This document shows positions 1 through 9,885 of a stretch of DNA of 64,000 nucleotides, piece after piece (position 1 is the first letter of the stretch; every line of letters starts with the position of its first letter). The stretch comes from JABDEZ01 sp965276955 (GTDB lineage Bacteria; Bacteroidota; Bacteroidia; Chitinophagales; Chitinophagaceae): assembly GCA_965276955.1 (NCBI GenBank), contig CBDIBP010000031.1, positions 1 through 64,000 of the forward strand. The letters are read 5' to 3'. The position numbers and the translations under genes were made by a program. The notes under the pieces were generated by a model. The model saw nothing but the letters and a program-made list of their open reading frames with translations. It was not told the DNA's origin and did not search any database.

Positions 1-1201
1 TTTAATACCGGGAACTCTTCGTGTATCAGTTCCATCAACTGTGCTATGCCCATGCATTCGCCTGTATCAGTGATACCCATTTTACCCAGGTACCAATCGG
101 GGTCGATATTGAAATTGCGCCACTGTATCATCTTCAGGTTGGTGGTCTTTATCAGTTCGCGCAGGGCCTCGTATTCGGCCACGCTATCCGTCATACCCGG
201 GAACACAAAGTAATTGATAGACGACCAACCACCGTAGCGGTTGACTACCCGCAAGCTTTCTATTATGTCGTCAAACTTATAGTTATTAGGCTGGTAGTAT
301 TTTGTATAAATATCGGCACGGGCACTGTTGTGCTCACACGTATGCTGTTGAGGCCCACCTTCATCAACTCTTCTACAGCAGCTGGTTTGCTGCCATTGGT
401 ATTGATGTTGATGCTGCCTTTTTGAGTGTGCTTACGTATCTCTATTATGGAATTCTTTATGGTCTCCCACATCAGCAAAGGCTCGCCTTCGCAGCCCCTG
501 CCCGAAAACTAATAATGGGGTATGGCGCTGACTCTAAATGCGGCACGGTAAACTCAACGATCTCTTCTGCGGTTCGGTTTGAACTGTAACCTGTCTTGGG
601 TAGATACTATGGTCTCTTCCTCTGGCTGGAATGATATGCAACCAATGCAATTGGCATTGCATGCCGGGCTGCTGGGCACCGGACATTCCCACCTGCCTAT
701 AAAGTAGTTGCGCGCTGCCGGGCAGTGATAGGTAAGTGCGCAATTATTTGCCAGGTGCTGCACCAGCCGGTTTTGAGGATAATGTGTCAGCATGTCCTTT
801 ACACCACTCTTCACTTTTGCATCATCAAAGCCTGCACTCTCCTGGCGTATATCCTGCTCTATGCGCACGGCAGGCACATAGAACTTTTCGTTGAGCCAAC
901 TTGCTGCTGTGTAGCAAAACAGTGGTAGTGTGGGTGCATCGGGTTGTGTTTCGTAAGCAGCTATGTACAGGCCAGTGTGCGCTGGGGGTATAAAAGCAGC
1001 TACGGCCCAACCCTTATCGCACAGTCGCATCTCGCCAGTTGCCACATCTATACCAATACCTTTGCGGCCAGGCAGCTCGTAAAGGCTACCTCCCTCAGGC
1101 AATTCTATCCACTCATCCTCGGGAACCGGAACGGCATCCCAGCCTATACGGCCTACGGCATACAAGCTGATATCCTCAAAAATATTCCCCTTCTCCGTCA
1201 C
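1..1201 (-). CDS. Radical SAM protein, frameshifted and cut by window edge
   Basis: Translation from 1201 gives about 200 residues, ending near a CNANCIGC motif. This is the CX3CX2C iron-sulfur signature of radical SAM enzymes, which cleave S-adenosylmethionine reductively. The frame then breaks at about 575, 505 and 330. Joining the three frames restores a continuous radical SAM barrel, including GRGCEGEPLLMWE and WSSINYFVFPGMTDS, that runs off position 1. The breaks are single-base gains or losses, so either the gene is decayed or the sequence is wrong here. The substrate cannot be told. It follows the membrane-protein gene by about 80 bp on the same strand. Confidence 0.75.
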
Positions 1202-1280
1202 TGTACAGTATGTATGGCGATGTATCTAACATGTTATATCAAAAGTCAATTTCACAAATATTATTTCTTCGGCAGCAGTG

Positions 1281-1940
1281 CTACCAATCCTTCTCCCGCT
1301 TATCTATACTGGCTGTTATGTTGGTATTGCAGTATTCTTCAAAGAGGTCTTTATCCACACCTTCCGGCAGCACTTTGTATTGGAACAGCCGGTTATCAAA
1401 ACAGTCGATAGTGAGCACACCATAGCGCAGGAGTACCTGCTCAACCTCGTACCAGTGCACAAAACGGCGGCGACTGGTGAGCGGTAATTTTATACCTTCT
1501 TTGCTAACCAGGATCTGTAGTGTGTCGGCACCGTTTTCCCAAAACAACGCAAACAAAACAGCGATGGCCAAGCTGCCCGGCACTAAAGTTGGTATCCACT
1601 TATGCTGCAGACCCGTATATAGGGCTGCACTTACCAATACCAGTAATTCGACTATACGGAGTACCCGGGTAGTAGCTGGTCTTACAAGCCACTTGTTGCG
1701 AAAGAGCGCCAGAATCAGTAACAAAGCACCAACACCCATCATGGCTGCACCCGCTGGGCGCGACGAAGGATACAACAAGTAAAACAAGGTACCTGTACCA
1801 CCAATAACGAATGCGCTCAGCAAATGAAGACCCGTGACCTGGTGGGGTTTTACTTTTTCCTCGGCAACCGGCAACTGAAATGTCATAGCCTGCAAAGTTA
1901 CGTTTATTGTTTCATGTGTAAACTGTTGTGCCTTTTTCAA
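1281..1940 (-). CDS. Hypothetical four-helix membrane protein
   Basis: 219 residues with about four hydrophobic segments in the first 140 residues (around LLSAFVIGGTGTLFYLLY, MMGVGALLLILALF, ILRIVELL-type and LAIAVLFALF stretches). A soluble C-terminal tail of about 75 residues resembles a PH-like membrane-associated domain (KEGIKLPLTSRRRFVHWYEVE). I do not recognise a named family. An internal Met about 18 residues in (MTFQLP) is an alternative start. It is probably transcribed with the downstream radical SAM gene. Confidence 0.6.
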   Translation of the reverse strand: MKKAQQFTHETINVTLQAMTFQLPVAEEKVKPHQVTGLHLLSAFVIGGTGTLFYLLYPSSRPAGAAMMGVGALLLILALFRNKWLVRPATTRVLRIVELLVLVSAALYTGLQHKWIPTLVPGSLAIAVLFALFWENGADTLQILVSKEGIKLPLTSRRRFVHWYEVEQVLLRYGVLTIDCFDNRLFQYKVLPEGVDKDLFEEYCNTNITASIDKREKDW

Positions 1941-2301
1941 AATTTCCGGTTGGGCGAGAAAAAAGGAAATCGGTAAAAATTGGAAATATGCTTATTCAAA
2001 TGCTTTACAGTGGCTCGTATTGGTTAAAAAATAAATTTCTGTTCTTACCGGTTTTTACCGATATCGGAAATTTTATTTGGTTATCAATGTTTGCGAGCGC
2101 CTTGCAATGAGGGAAAACTTGACTACCGCATCCGGAGCGAAAGTTTCGGCATTACAGAACCCATTCACAATAGCCGTAAAAGGGTAAAAAAAGGGCAAGT
2201 TACGATGTGCGGGATAGCATATCCAAAACAAGATATGCACAGTTTCATGCGTGGAACAAATCAAAGCATAGCTGATCTAACGAGTTGTTCTCAAGCAAGT
2301 G
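1941..2301. other. Intergenic region, no gene seen
   Basis: This gap of about 360 bp has no convincing ORF. It contains an 11-bp inverted repeat, ATCGGTAAAAA at 1969-1979 and TTTTTACCGAT at 2052-2062, with further GGAAAT/CCGATATCGG similarity around both arms. The repeat lies upstream of the membrane-protein gene and could be an operator. Nothing else supports a function. Confidence 0.35.
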
Positions 2302-2670
2302 TTATGGGATATAAAATGTGTCCTTTTTATGATCGTCCATGGAATTTAGTTCCAGGCAGGTGCAGTCGGTCTGCATCAGAAGTTCGTGCCAGGTATATGG
2401 GGGTATCTCTAACTTTACGGGGCCTATAAGCGTGCTGGTGTGCATTTCAGTTTCATTGACATTGCGCCAGTTGAGTATACACTCCCCGTGCAGCAGGTAA
2501 AAGATCTCTGGCGCTTTAGTGAGCGATAAGCCTTTATGATAATGGCGGCCACTTACAGTACCTGCCTTGCGAAAAACGATGAGGCTATGCCCTATACGCT
2601 CGTGATAATACTCGACGGTGTAGCCGCGATCGTCGGAGCCTGTGATGGGCAACCTGGTAATGGTTATCAT
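2302..2670 (-). CDS. Cupin-fold protein
   Basis: 122 residues. The core GRHYHKG and the later PPYTWHELL place histidines where cupins bind a metal. The length and the FYLLHGECILNWRN strand pattern fit a single-domain cupin of the sugar-isomerase (WxcM/FdtA-like) kind or a small dioxygenase-like cupin. The substrate is unknown. It ends a minus-strand group, 9 bp downstream of the DUF1835 gene, so the two are probably co-transcribed. Confidence 0.6.
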   Translation of the reverse strand: MITITRLPITGSDDRGYTVEYYHERIGHSLIVFRKAGTVSGRHYHKGLSLTKAPEIFYLLHGECILNWRNVNETEMHTSTLIGPVKLEIPPYTWHELLMQTDCTCLELNSMDDHKKDTFYIP

Positions 2671-2679
2671 GGATAGGTT

Positions 2680-3507
2680 TTAAGTCGTTTGCGGTTGTTC
2701 TGCATCGTTACCTGGTAGTTTCACTTCCAGATCTTTTATCCCTTTATTCTCGTCACCTTTCAATTGTAATTGTCCCTTGGCGGCCATTTGTCGCAGACGC
2801 CAGCCCAGGTACAGGTCGCCAGTGGGTATGCCATACTTACCCAGCGCAAGGCCCACCAGCTTTGTGGCTTTCTGGTATTGCTGGGAGCAGAAACTGAGCA
2901 ACTGGCTATCATAATGATCCTCGTTGCGTGAGGTGAGCTTTTTGCCACCCTCATGCGTGCGGATGCCCTTGTTTTCTTGTATCAACTTTTGCCATTCATC
3001 AGTATCTATCTCTACTTCAGCAGGAGTGACCGGGCGAGCCAGCTTGCGCGCCTTTATAAGTTCTTTGGGGATGATATCGGCGATGCTTTTAGGATAGAAG
3101 ACCTTACCCTGCGCATCTAAGAACGGCAGGTTTGCAATGTTCACTATAAAGAAACGCTCTTTGTGTTTGGATAAATAGGGCAGTACCCAGTGATAGGCAC
3201 AAACATCGGCAGGAAGAGGCGCCATCCAGAACCAGGCTATGATGTCATTGTTCTTGTACATGGCGTGCGACAGATCGAGTATGCGCTCCATATCATCTAC
3301 CTGCAACTTGTCTTTCTCGGCAGGCACTACCTGGTGCCAAAAGGTCGTACGGGTATTGCTGATAGGAGTACCATCTTCCTTGAGGATAGGGCCTACGTTG
3401 AGTATATCCTTTAGCACAAGCACCTGGCCCTGCATAGAGGGTTCGGCAGCAATAGCTTCGGCAAGGGGGGTGGCGGCAAGATCGCCAACAACTATATGAT
3501 AGATCAT
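2680..3507 (-). CDS. DUF1835 domain-containing protein
   Basis: 275 residues. The N-terminus MIYHIVVGDLAATPL and the following ILNVGPI match the DUF1835 start, in which a conserved His-x-x-x-Gly-Asp opens a Rossmann-like domain. The C-terminal part contains the DUF3658-like region (YGIPTGDLYLGWRLRQMA). The family's function is unknown. The adjacent cupin gene is 9 bp downstream. Confidence 0.7.
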   Translation of the reverse strand: MIYHIVVGDLAATPLAEAIAAEPSMQGQVLVLKDILNVGPILKEDGTPISNTRTTFWHQVVPAEKDKLQVDDMERILDLSHAMYKNNDIIAWFWMAPLPADVCAYHWVLPYLSKHKERFFIVNIANLPFLDAQGKVFYPKSIADIIPKELIKARKLARPVTPAEVEIDTDEWQKLIQENKGIRTHEGGKKLTSRNEDHYDSQLLSFCSQQYQKATKLVGLALGKYGIPTGDLYLGWRLRQMAAKGQLQLKGDENKGIKDLEVKLPGNDAEQPQTT

Positions 3508-3587
3508 TATTTATATTGTGGTTAGGCAAAAATAGGTGGGTTTTTATGATTTTGGTAGTTATAGCTGCCAACCCGATATGTTTTGTT

Positions 3588-4490
3588 CTATGGAGCCACT
3601 AACGGATAAAGAAAATCAGCTGTAAACTGACCGGCCTCGTTCCAACGCCTGTGTGTGGCATGGCCGGCAAAAAGCGGATTGAAGATGCGCTGCAGCTCGT
3701 GGGCGGAGTTGGGATATATTTTAAGGGTGTTGGGTATACCTAACTTGTCTGCGGCGGCGTGGATGGGGATACTACCATAGAGTGGCGCTTTGCCCTCTGC
3801 CGGTACTATATGGTCTTTGGCACCATGTACGCAAACGATAGGCACATGGGCACTGGCCAGCCAATCGATATTAAAAATAGCACCCCAGTAGCTGACCACG
3901 GCGGCCACCTGCTGGTATGGCTGACCTTTTGCTATTTCAGCTTCGGGTATCTTGGCCATTTGGCCCAACTGCGTGTTATTGCTGTATACGGTCTGTAAGG
4001 CAAGGATAGCGCCTGCTGAATTGCCGGCTAAAACTATCCTGTCTGGATCAATGTGATATTGTGCAGCGTGGGCTTTGAAGTAGGCTATGGCCATGCGGAC
4101 CTCCTGCACATCGGTATAGCAGGTCCTGAGCAATTCATCGAAGTGGGAAACCGGGTTCTTATGGCTGAGCGTATAATTTATAGAGGCGCATACATACCCC
4201 TTGCGGGCATAGAGCTTGTTCCAGAAACGCATACTATGAACTCTTTTGGAACCGAACCTGAAGCCACCACCATGCATCCAGATAATTAGCGGACGGAGTG
4301 TGGCAGTATCATCAGCAGGTTGATACAGATCAAAGTGGTTTGCTTTCTTTTGGACATCACATGGGTTGTAGGAAAGATCCTTTTGTACAGCAACATGGGT
4401 AAAAACATCTGACCTATAGCGCTGCATGGGCTGGGCATAAGCATTGGTGACCATGCATAAAAGTAAACAGTATATAGTGTATTTGAACAT
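3588..4490 (-). CDS. Secreted alpha/beta-hydrolase (carboxylesterase-like)
   Basis: 300 residues with a signal peptide ending near AYA-QP (about residue 20). HGGG at residues 73-76 is the oxyanion-hole motif of the hormone-sensitive-lipase type. GNSAG at 156-160 is the nucleophile elbow (Ser158). GAKDHIVP and NSAHELQ near the C-terminus supply the Asp and His of the triad. It is probably a periplasmic or outer-membrane esterase with unknown substrate. It is transcribed divergently from the pigment ligase gene. Confidence 0.8.
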   Translation of the reverse strand: MFKYTIYCLLLCMVTNAYAQPMQRYRSDVFTHVAVQKDLSYNPCDVQKKANHFDLYQPADDTATLRPLIIWMHGGGFRFGSKRVHSMRFWNKLYARKGYVCASINYTLSHKNPVSHFDELLRTCYTDVQEVRMAIAYFKAHAAQYHIDPDRIVLAGNSAGAILALQTVYSNNTQLGQMAKIPEAEIAKGQPYQQVAAVVSYWGAIFNIDWLASAHVPIVCVHGAKDHIVPAEGKAPLYGSIPIHAAADKLGIPNTLKIYPNSAHELQRIFNPLFAGHATHRRWNEAGQFTADFLYPLVAP

Positions 4491-4575
4491 GGCTAAAGTA
4501 TTGTACTATATGTACGCGGTAAACAGTAATAACAGATGTGCCAACGATATGTTCATGGTATTGAGCTCAATTTAC

Positions 4576-4583
4576 TAAATTTG
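4576..4583 (+). promoter_or_regulatory. Bacteroidota-type -7 box (TAAATTTG)
   Basis: TAAATTTG matches TAnnTTTG exactly and ends 13 bp before the ligase ATG, giving a very short leader. No TTG lies at the usual spacing upstream, so the call rests on the -7 element alone. Confidence 0.4.
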
Positions 4584-4596
4584 GCATGTAAGACAT

Positions 4597-5877
4597 ATGA
4601 CCACTTATACTGAATCAAAAAATTACCGGCAACAAACCCTGCCCGACCTGCTGCAATATGTATCGGTCCATTCTCCCTATTACAGCAGGTTGTTCGCTGA
4701 ACATAGCATTGACATAGCTAAAATAACAACAGCCGCAGACCTGGCAATGATACCGCCCACAACAAAAGAAGACCTGCAACAAAACAACATGGATTTCCTT
4801 TGCGTAGACAAAGACCAGGTGATAGAGTATGCAGCAACATCGGGTACGTTAGGATCGCCCGTGACAATAGCGCTTACAGAGAACGACCTGCAACGCCTGG
4901 CCTATAATGAGTACAATTCTTTTATAACGGCAGATGGCAGTAAGGATGATATATACCAACTGATGCTGACGCTGGATCGCCAGTTCATGGCCGGCATTGC
5001 CTACTACTCGGGTTTGCGGATGCTTGGTGCAGGTACTATACGCCTGGGGCCAGGAGTACCCTCACTGCAATGGGAGACCATACAGCGATTGAAACCTACG
5101 GCTATAATTGCGGTCCCTTCTTTTATACTAAAACTCATCAAGTACGCAGAAGATAACCATATAGACATACATGCTTCTTCAGTAAAGAAGGCGATTTGTA
5201 TTGGGGAGAATATCCGCAACGCAGATCTGAGCCTTAATATACTGGGTAAGAAGATAACCGATGCATGGCCCATACAATTATATTCTACCTATGCATCTAC
5301 TGAGATGCAAACGGCATTTACCGAGTGTAGTGCAGGTGTAGGCGGGCATTATGTACCTGAACTGCTGATAATAGAACTACTGGACGACGAGAACCAACAG
5401 GTGGCGCCACACACACCCGGCGAGCTTACCATAACCACACTGGGGGTAGAGGGCATGCCGCTGCTACGCTACAAGACCGGCGATATATGCATGTATTATG
5501 ACGCACCATGTACCTGTGGCAGGCAAACGCTACGACTATCACCTATACTGGGCAGGAAGAAGCAAATGATAAAATTCAAGGGTACCACTCTTTACCCCCC
5601 TGCCCTATTCGACATACTGAATGAGCGGGAGGAAATAAAAGACTACGTGGTAGAAGTATACACCAACGATGTAGGACTTGACGAAGTGCTGATACATATA
5701 GTGCCTGCAGAAGAAACAGAAGACTGCGACCGCAGCATAAGAGCTTACCTGCAGGCAAGGCTGCGTGTGAGCCCGCACATAAAGTATGTAGCTGCGCCGG
5801 ACATGCAAAAAATGCAGTTCCCTGAAAATGCACGGAAGGCCATAAAATTCATAGATAAACGCAGCAACCAACTTTGA
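4597..5877 (+). CDS. Acyl-/aryl-CoA ligase of the PaaK type (pigment locus)
   Basis: 426 residues, the usual length for phenylacetate-CoA-ligase-like adenylating enzymes. TSGTLGSP at residues 81-88 is the P-loop-like AMP-binding motif, followed by STYASTEMQ and LLRYKTGDI, the adenylate-binding and hinge motifs. CTCGRQTLRL in the C-terminal part resembles the Cys-rich turn of PaaK homologues. It heads the plus-strand half of the flexirubin locus and overlaps the next gene by 4 bp. Inferred role: activation of an aryl acid starter (for example 4-hydroxycinnamate) for loading onto an ACP. Confidence 0.8.
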   Translation: MTTYTESKNYRQQTLPDLLQYVSVHSPYYSRLFAEHSIDIAKITTAADLAMIPPTTKEDLQQNNMDFLCVDKDQVIEYAATSGTLGSPVTIALTENDLQRLAYNEYNSFITADGSKDDIYQLMLTLDRQFMAGIAYYSGLRMLGAGTIRLGPGVPSLQWETIQRLKPTAIIAVPSFILKLIKYAEDNHIDIHASSVKKAICIGENIRNADLSLNILGKKITDAWPIQLYSTYASTEMQTAFTECSAGVGGHYVPELLIIELLDDENQQVAPHTPGELTITTLGVEGMPLLRYKTGDICMYYDAPCTCGRQTLRLSPILGRKKQMIKFKGTTLYPPALFDILNEREEIKDYVVEVYTNDVGLDEVLIHIVPAEETEDCDRSIRAYLQARLRVSPHIKYVAAPDMQKMQFPENARKAIKFIDKRSNQL

Positions 5878-7025
5878 TGAGCGAACCGTATGTGAAGCGC
5901 AAGGATGTATTTGTGATAGGGGATAATATTACATCGCCCATAGGAGATACCACAGCTGAAAATATGCATGGCCTGATGAATAACAAAACAGGCGTGCGAC
6001 AGTACGATGATGAGCAAATAATATCGCAACCATTTGCTGCTTCTTTATTTGCAACAGGACGCTCTTTTATAGCAGGCGATCATCAATACACAAAGTTTGA
6101 ACAACTACTTATTGCCTCTATAACAGATGCAATAATGGACCTTCCAAATATAGCGACCAACCCCAGAACAGTACTCATCATTTCATCTACCAAAGGAAAT
6201 ATAAGCCTGCTGGAAACCGAAGCGCGTGATGCTGTTCTTTATGAACGTATAGCATTGCACACTTCAGCGAAGATGGTAGCAGACCACTTTGGTTTTGTAC
6301 ATGCACCCGTCATCATCTCCAATGCCTGCATATCTGGCATATGGGCTACGATAGCGGGGATGCGATACCTGCAAACAGGTGCTTACGATCATGCTGTAGT
6401 TGTTGGTGCCGATGTAATTTCTAAGTTCGTGCTATCAGGGTTTGGTTCCTTCCAGGCGCTGAGTGCAACTATTTGTAAGCCCTTTGATAAAAGCAGGACA
6501 GGTATCAACCTTGGTGAGGCCGCAGCCACAATGGTACTATCTGTGGCCGCGCAAAACGAGCATAACATCAGGATACTTAGTGGGGCTGTGAGCAATGATG
6601 CGAACCACATATCAGGACCATCGCGCACTGGCGAAGAATTGGCATTTGCCATTAAAAGATCGATGAATGATGCAGGGCTAAGTAAGGACGATATTAGTTT
6701 TATATCGGCACATGGAACCGCCACATTGTATAACGATGAGATGGAAGCCAATGCGATAAATATAGCAGGCTTGCAGGCAGTACCCGTGAATAGCCTGAAG
6801 GGCTATTATGGACATACACTTGGCGCAGCGGGCCTTGTAGAGGCTGTGGTATCGCTGCACAGCCTGCAACAAGACCTGGTACTGCCCACACCGGGCTTTG
6901 AAACTATGGGGGTGACCCAGCCCATAAATGTAGCAGCTACTTCCCTACACAAACCACTGCAATATTGTTTAAAAACAGCATCGGGCTTTGGAGGCTGTAA
7001 TGCTGCATTAATAATAGGTAAATAA
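5874..7025 (+). CDS. Beta-ketoacyl-ACP synthase, type II (pigment locus)
   Basis: 383 residues with a complete KAS-II triad: Cys in SNACISG, His in SAHGTATLYNDE, and His in KGYYGHTLGAAG, with the C-terminal FGGCNAAL turn. It overlaps the ligase gene (ATGA type), so the two are translationally coupled. Inferred role: chain elongation of the aryl polyene of flexirubin. A primary-metabolism FabF is less likely because of the context and the short length. Confidence 0.85.
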   Translation: MMSEPYVKRKDVFVIGDNITSPIGDTTAENMHGLMNNKTGVRQYDDEQIISQPFAASLFATGRSFIAGDHQYTKFEQLLIASITDAIMDLPNIATNPRTVLIISSTKGNISLLETEARDAVLYERIALHTSAKMVADHFGFVHAPVIISNACISGIWATIAGMRYLQTGAYDHAVVVGADVISKFVLSGFGSFQALSATICKPFDKSRTGINLGEAAATMVLSVAAQNEHNIRILSGAVSNDANHISGPSRTGEELAFAIKRSMNDAGLSKDDISFISAHGTATLYNDEMEANAINIAGLQAVPVNSLKGYYGHTLGAAGLVEAVVSLHSLQQDLVLPTPGFETMGVTQPINVAATSLHKPLQYCLKTASGFGGCNAALIIGK

Positions 7026-7033
7026 CGACCATC

Positions 7034-7645
7034 TTGAATACAGAAAAATACATAACCGCGTCGTGCACCATAGCTTGCAACAAACTGATAAAAAATGGCA
7101 AGCCATTGTTTGAAGATAGCAGTGCCAACATGCAGGAATTTTTTGCTGCTGTATATAAATACCTGGAGGTGCAATATCCTAAGTTTTACAAGATGGATAA
7201 CATTAGCAAGCTGGGCTGGCTGGCCGCAGAAGCGTTGCTGAAAGACACTTTTGATAAAGACAAGTATAAAGCAGAAGAGGTAGGTGTAGTACTATCAAAC
7301 GCTAATGCCAGCCTTGATAGCGATATAAAATACATGGATTCACTGAAGGGGGTTCCGAGCCCGGCTTTATTCGTATATACCCTGCCTAATATAGTAATAG
7401 GGGAGATCAGTATCAGGAATGGTTTTAAAGGAGAAAATGCATTTTATATCACTCCGAAATTTGATGCTACACTGATCTATGACCAGGTGGTAACTGCTAT
7501 GGAAACAAGTGGCCTGCAAGCTTGTATTTGCGGATGGGTAGATGTACTGAAAAATGAATATAAAGCAACTTTGTACCTTGTAGAGATGGGTGTAACATTA
7601 AACGGGATCCTTTTCTCTGCAGCTAACATGAACAGTCTGTTTTAG
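7034..7645 (+). CDS. Truncated ketosynthase-like protein, no catalytic Cys
   Basis: 203 residues starting at TTG (7034); no ATG fits. It resembles the first half of a thiolase-fold ketosynthase (EVGVVLSNANASLDSD, then LPNIVIGEISIRNGFKG). Where active enzymes have the nucleophilic Cys, the sequence reads NIVIGEIS-like, and the C-terminal half with both His residues is absent. It follows the active KS by 8 bp and is probably a structural or heterodimer partner. The coding frame is intact, so it is not obviously a remnant. Confidence 0.65.
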   Translation: MNTEKYITASCTIACNKLIKNGKPLFEDSSANMQEFFAAVYKYLEVQYPKFYKMDNISKLGWLAAEALLKDTFDKDKYKAEEVGVVLSNANASLDSDIKYMDSLKGVPSPALFVYTLPNIVIGEISIRNGFKGENAFYITPKFDATLIYDQVVTAMETSGLQACICGWVDVLKNEYKATLYLVEMGVTLNGILFSAANMNSLF

Positions 7646-7652
7646 CACAATA

Positions 7653-8696
7653 TCAAGCCCTGCCAATGAGGATAAGACTGTGTTGTATTCCCTTGTAATT
7701 ATTGTAGATAAGAATGTGGTCGTATTGCTTAGCCGCGCCTTGTTTTTTGATGGCATGTACAGGTAATTCTATACTTCCATCAAGCAACATTGCACTAAAC
7801 CAGACCGCAAAAGATATAGCAGTAGGATACTCTCCTGTCATGTGTTTGAAACGTGCTACTGTGGTGGTTGACGATAATGTGGTCTCGCACAAGTCGTAAT
7901 AATGTTGCAGTCGGCTGTCGCCATTTTCACCACTCAAGAACAGTACTCTTTTATCATTCAGTGCATGCGTACTAATAAACCGATAGAGCCTTTGTTTTAC
8001 TAACTGTTCATCGGCAGTGTGTACCTGATCTGTAGCATGCACTTTTGCCTTTGCACCTTCAGCCTTATTATTTACCAGGAACATTGCAGCACCCTCACCC
8101 GGTATACTGCCAGGTGTTTGGACATCGTAAAGTGTTGCAGCAGTTACAGACTCCTTTTTATGCCAGTTAGAAAGTGTATCTATATTGTAGTTGTAGCCAG
8201 CTATCTCATCAACTGCGCCAAGCAGGTAGGTATTGCCGGGGTGTTCGCGTAGCAGCATAGCGGCATCTATAAGGGCATTCTCAAACGCCAATGCCCTGTG
8301 CACATGTGTGACGTTGTAGTTGGTATTGTTGGTGAGGATACTCAACTGCGAACCTGAATTGTTAGGGGTGCTCTGTACGAAATTTGCAGGCGATAGCGTG
8401 TCTTCGTCAAACTCAACTATCTGGTCCAGAAACTTGCCGCTCTCTATCATACTGCCATTTGCAGTGCCTATTATTATGCCATCGGGTTTGCCGGCATCCG
8501 CCAATGACAGAGCAGCGCCCGTAGCCATGCGTACCGTTTTGCTCATGCGGCGCGCCATGTTAGCAGGCATGTTGTAGGCTGGTTCTATAGCCATCATCTT
8601 ATTGGCTGTACAGTCTACTAAAGTATAGAGGTCTGGCGCAAAAAAAGAATTTTGCGCAGATATACATGCTACGTTATGGATGTAGAACATACTCAT
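7653..8696 (-). CDS. Ketosynthase-like chain-length factor
   Basis: 347 residues, shorter than catalytic KAS-II. The nucleophile region reads QSTPNNSGSQLS with no Cys, as expected for a KS-beta/chain-length factor that heterodimerises with an active KS. FKHMTGEYPTA retains the HxTG-like loop. Its start overlaps the stop of the upstream active KS by 4 bp, so the pair is coupled, as in aryl-polyene KS/CLF pairs. It is the last gene of the minus-strand flexirubin operon and converges with the plus-strand genes, leaving 7 bp between stops. Confidence 0.8.
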   Translation of the reverse strand: MSMFYIHNVACISAQNSFFAPDLYTLVDCTANKMMAIEPAYNMPANMARRMSKTVRMATGAALSLADAGKPDGIIIGTANGSMIESGKFLDQIVEFDEDTLSPANFVQSTPNNSGSQLSILTNNTNYNVTHVHRALAFENALIDAAMLLREHPGNTYLLGAVDEIAGYNYNIDTLSNWHKKESVTAATLYDVQTPGSIPGEGAAMFLVNNKAEGAKAKVHATDQVHTADEQLVKQRLYRFISTHALNDKRVLFLSGENGDSRLQHYYDLCETTLSSTTTVARFKHMTGEYPTAISFAVWFSAMLLDGSIELPVHAIKKQGAAKQYDHILIYNNYKGIQHSLILIGRA

Positions 8697-9877
8697 GCCT
8701 TAGAGAAAATTAAAGATGTGCAATTGCCACCGAAACCGAACGAATTGGACATAACATGCTTTATATTTTTTTTACTGTACGTAAGCACCGGCACCAAGTT
8801 AGTTACTGGTATCGCGGTATCAAAATTGAGGCTGGCGTATACTTCGTTATTCGTCAAGTTTAGTATGGCGCATACTGCCTCTATAGCACTTGCAGCGCCA
8901 AGCGTGTGACCGGTATATGATTTAGTAGATTGGAACGGCGGTATCTCATCGAATAAGCGCAGCATGGCTTTGCTTTCTACCTCATCATTATTCTCCGTAC
9001 CGGTCCCGTGTACATTTATGAAGTCTATATCACCTGGTGCGAGCCCTGCATGCTGCAGTGCACCTTTCATGGATAAGTATGGCCCTTCCCCCTGGTCTGA
9101 TAACGCTGATGGATGATAGGCATCATTAGCATTGAAATAGCCAGACAGTACTGCATACGCCTTTCTTTCTTTCACATCCTCTTCCTTCTCCAGTACCAGG
9201 AAGGCTGACCCCTCGCCCAGGTTGAGGCCCTGGCGACCAGCATCGAACGGACGGCAGGGCTGCGGTGATAATATGCGCAGCGCATTAAAGCCGTTGATGA
9301 TAAATTTAGAAAGGCTTTCTGCGCCACCTACAATGGCACGCTTTGCAAAGCCATTCTGTATCAGCCGTGCGCCATACATTATGGCATTTGCCGATGAAGA
9401 GCAAGCGGTATTTATAGTGTTCACAATACCAGTCATGTTGTTGTGCTGCTGGAGGAACATACTCACCGATGCAAAGTCGTAAGACGATAAATATATACTG
9501 GGGGTTCCCAATGCATTACCATCGTTATACAACTCATCGGTAAGGCACATACCACCTACCGTTGTAGCGCCTATAAGGGCCGTGCCCACATCTGCTATTT
9601 GCGTTGGCGTTAGCCCGGCGTCCTGTATAGCTTCATTAAAAGCGTGCAGGGCCAGCAGGGATGTACGGGTGACCCCAGCGCTGGTAACAACCAGCTTTTC
9701 TTTCAGCGTAGCGTTATCCAGTTTTACTTCTCCAAATGGCATGGCGGAATAACGGGAAGGGAATTGCTGCAAGGTGTGCAAACCACTTTTACCCTGTAGT
9801 AGCGCAGTATGATGCTGTGCTACTGAAGTACCAATAGCGCTAACTGACCCCATGCCGGTGACAACTATCCTGCCCAA
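8693..9877 (-). CDS. Beta-ketoacyl-ACP synthase (KS-alpha, pigment locus)
   Basis: 394 residues with Cys in NTACSSSAN, His in VHGTGTENND and His in YTGHTLGAAS, plus NSFGFGGNCTSL at the end. The full catalytic set together with the coupled, Cys-less downstream protein indicates a KS/CLF heterodimer. Inferred role: iterative elongation in aryl-polyene or alkyl-chain synthesis. It lies 8 bp downstream of the ACP gene. Confidence 0.87.
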   Translation of the reverse strand: MGRIVVTGMGSVSAIGTSVAQHHTALLQGKSGLHTLQQFPSRYSAMPFGEVKLDNATLKEKLVVTSAGVTRTSLLALHAFNEAIQDAGLTPTQIADVGTALIGATTVGGMCLTDELYNDGNALGTPSIYLSSYDFASVSMFLQQHNNMTGIVNTINTACSSSANAIMYGARLIQNGFAKRAIVGGAESLSKFIINGFNALRILSPQPCRPFDAGRQGLNLGEGSAFLVLEKEEDVKERKAYAVLSGYFNANDAYHPSALSDQGEGPYLSMKGALQHAGLAPGDIDFINVHGTGTENNDEVESKAMLRLFDEIPPFQSTKSYTGHTLGAASAIEAVCAILNLTNNEVYASLNFDTAIPVTNLVPVLTYSKKNIKHVMSNSFGFGGNCTSLIFSKA

Positions 9878-9885
9878 TCTGATTT

